64,000 nt of DNA, taken from Chloroflexi bacterium HGW-Chloroflexi-4. Lineage in GTDB: Bacteria > Chloroflexota > Anaerolineae > Anaerolineales > Anaerolineaceae. The first letter of the stretch is position 1, and every line of letters starts with the position of its first letter. The stretch covers positions 146,630 through 210,629 of the forward strand of contig PHBW01000002.1 of assembly GCA_002840715.1 (NCBI GenBank), given 5' to 3'. The notes under the pieces are model-generated. The model did no database searches, was not told the DNA's origin, and saw nothing but the letters and a program-made list of their open reading frames with translations. Below, piece by piece: positions 63,891 to 64,000 of this stretch. The translations under genes were made by a program, and so were the position numbers.

Positions 63891-64000
63891 ATGTTATTCG
63901 CACCAAAAGAAAAAGGGCAAGGCTTAATTGAATACGCATTGATTTTAGTTCTCATTGCAGTTGTGGTCATTGTCGTCCTGAGATTATTGGGACCCCAAAT
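63891..64000 (+). CDS. flp: Flp/Fap-type major pilin (3' partial)
   Basis: The frame starts at an ATG behind a perfect AGGAGG and runs off the window after 36 residues. The segment KGQGLIEYALILVLIAVVVIVV shows a Flp-type leader and hydrophobic helix with the Gly and the conserved Glu-Tyr pair. This is the major pilin of the Tad pilus, about 80 bp downstream of cpaF and probably the last or most strongly translated gene of the cluster. Confidence 0.92.
   Translation, partial: MLFAPKEKGQGLIEYALILVLIAVVVIVVLRLLGPQ

Noticed and set aside
1..64000. tRNA, rRNA, insertion sequences, integrase or phage genes
   Set aside because: I looked for them and saw none that I could support.

Overview
This window looks like a chromosomal segment of a member of the Chloroflexota, most likely class Anaerolineae. 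That is an inference from gene content: a very large SARP/AfsR-type regulator, many lipoproteins and exported proteins with Thr/Pro-rich stalks, RCC1-type propellers behind such stalks, a Tad pilus operon with no secretin among its visible genes, and a UMF1-type MFS transporter. No rRNA, tRNA, CRISPR array, insertion sequence or phage gene was recognised.

Layout. (i) 1-3441 (+): end of a molybdenum hydroxylase operon (Mo subunit cut by the window edge, 2Fe-2S subunit, CodA-like amidohydrolase). (ii) 3530-7086 (-): a membrane protein and the Tex transcription accessory protein. (iii) 7.6-17.4 kb: a TetR regulator, a Tat-exported flavodoxin lipoprotein, a giant BTAD/ATPase/TPR regulator divergent from a small conserved protein, a lipoprotein, a TiaS-related protein, a two-repeat secreted protein and a methyltransferase. 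(iv) 17.4-33 kb: mostly housekeeping (Hsp20, ADP-forming acyl-CoA synthetase, acyltransferases, esterase, two MFS transporters, ABC exporter, LysM/M23 peptidase, zinc-ribbon membrane proteins), nearly every unit closed by a clear hairpin terminator. (v) 33.3-48.5 kb: a block of secreted surface proteins on the minus strand: a lipoprotein with five Cys-paired fibronectin-like repeats, three tandem paralogues with a Thr/Pro stalk and a seven-bladed RCC1-type propeller, and an MBG/thrombospondin-type protein. A MerR regulator with a textbook 19-bp-spacer operator-promoter sits between them. (vi) 48.8-64 kb: a cell-surface and pilus region: LCP protein, a broken gene, a FecR/zinc-finger membrane protein, a transglycosylase-like protein, an HD-GYP phosphodiesterase, then a Tad operon (two TadE, TadG, CpaB, CpaE, TadB, TadC, a TPR membrane protein, CpaF) followed by a Flp pilin that runs off the window.

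Most notable: three of the four adjacent large surface-protein genes share a leader RNA element of about 95-100 nt (45569-45669, 42468-42560, 48559-48652, all minus strand). Each has a closing stem and an inner stem conserved in shape but not sequence, strongly conserved single-stranded stretches (GGTCGC and GCGAAACCGGCC), and a terminal hairpin plus U-run 41-54 nt before the start codon. This has the architecture of a transcription-attenuating riboswitch. I could not match it to a class I know.

Together the second half of the window suggests a programme for building and remodelling the cell surface (pilus, adhesin-like proteins, wall enzymes). The leader RNAs and the HD-GYP enzyme raise, but do not prove, small-molecule control of it.
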